Part shown: piece after piece, positions 35,876 to 36,075 of the stretch | Numbering within the stretch: the stretch's first letter is position 1 | Layout: the number at the start of each line of letters is the position of its first letter | DNA from: Acidobacteriota bacterium | Lineage (GTDB): Bacteria; Acidobacteriota; Vicinamibacteria; Vicinamibacterales; 2-12-FULL-66-21 | Length of the DNA: 36,075 nt | Direction of reading: 5' to 3' | NCBI GenBank assembly: GCA_016184105.1 | Contig: JACPDI010000044.1 | Span: forward strand, 1 to 36,075 | Translations under genes and position numbers: made by a program | Notes under the pieces: model-generated | The model's database searches: none | Told to the model about the DNA's origin: nothing | Seen by the model: the letters and a program-made list of their open reading frames with translations, nothing else

Positions 35876-36075
35876 TGATCAGCCGCATCATTCGCTCGGC
35901 GCTTGGAAGTGGCACGCTGGTTGTTTCCTGTCTTCTGATCGCCTTAGGAGCCGGAGTCCTCGCCTACCGTCAGCTCTCAACGGACGTGTTCCCGGATCTC
36001 ACGGTCCCGGTGTTCAACGTCATCACGCAGAACCCGGCGATGGCACCGGAGGAACTCGAGCTGTCAATCACGCTG
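35876..36075 (+). CDS. RND efflux pump, CzcA/CusA family (N-terminal part, runs off the window)
   Basis: Only the first 66 residues are present. They show a transmembrane helix (TLVVSCLLIALGAGVLAYRQ) followed by LSTDVFPDLTVPVFNVITQN and the start of the porter domain (PAMAPEELELSITL). This is the usual beginning of heavy-metal RND pumps ('P.DA.PD.T...V.I.T.APG.aPeEvE..IT'). GTG at 35876 has GGAG about nine bases upstream. The operon order of channel, adaptor and pump is czcCBA-like. The metal cannot be inferred from this fragment. Confidence 0.88.

Overview
The window is GC-rich bacterial chromosomal DNA with tightly packed genes. Gene content points to an acidobacterium, most likely of the Vicinamibacteria type. 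The clues are an hspR-dnaJ-clpB-ftsH cluster, a secreted protein with carboxypeptidase-regulatory-like repeats, a two-gene set of 2-hydroxyacyl-CoA dehydratase activase-related proteins and an AmrS radical SAM protein. That placement is inference; there is no rRNA here to settle it. Two conserved genes carry out-of-frame lesions, which would also suit a draft or metagenomic assembly.

Layout. 1-6.7 kb, plus strand: the end of a Spy-like periplasmic protein, a secreted protein of unknown function, then recG-rsmD-coaD-aminotransferase-glcD, mostly with overlapping stops and starts. 6.7-8.3 kb: a 60-base inverted repeat contains the stop codons of convergent glcD and amrS; amrS and a CoA-binding protein gene then diverge from a palindrome that contains both start codons. 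8.3-9.8 kb: rho, with a canonical promoter and a G-poor leader, but missing an internal segment. 9.8-15.9 kb, minus strand: an Fe-S activase-type ATPase, its partner (frameshifted), and a PP2C phosphatase with a DksA-like zinc finger. 16-21.8 kb, minus strand: hspR-dnaJ-clpB-ftsH, a heat-shock and protein quality-control operon behind a HAIR-like operator. 21.9-28.5 kb: terC, a repeat-containing secreted protein, ferrochelatase, a NagX/HGSNAT-like membrane acetyltransferase, an MFS transporter and surE.

From the tRNA-Pro(CGG) at 28.5 kb the character changes to an accessory region. It holds a TumE/TumA-like toxin-antitoxin pair, an ACT-domain protein, an unrecognised protein with a faint uracil-DNA-glycosylase-like look, a FitA/VapC pair, two decayed antitoxin remnants, and then a CzcCBA-type metal efflux operon that runs off the right edge.

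The most striking pattern is regulatory. At least eight gene starts have a -10-like hexamer ending exactly six bases before the start codon, which predicts leaderless mRNAs in the core genome. Most of the accessory genes between tRNA-Pro and the efflux operon instead use Shine-Dalgarno sequences or overlapping starts.
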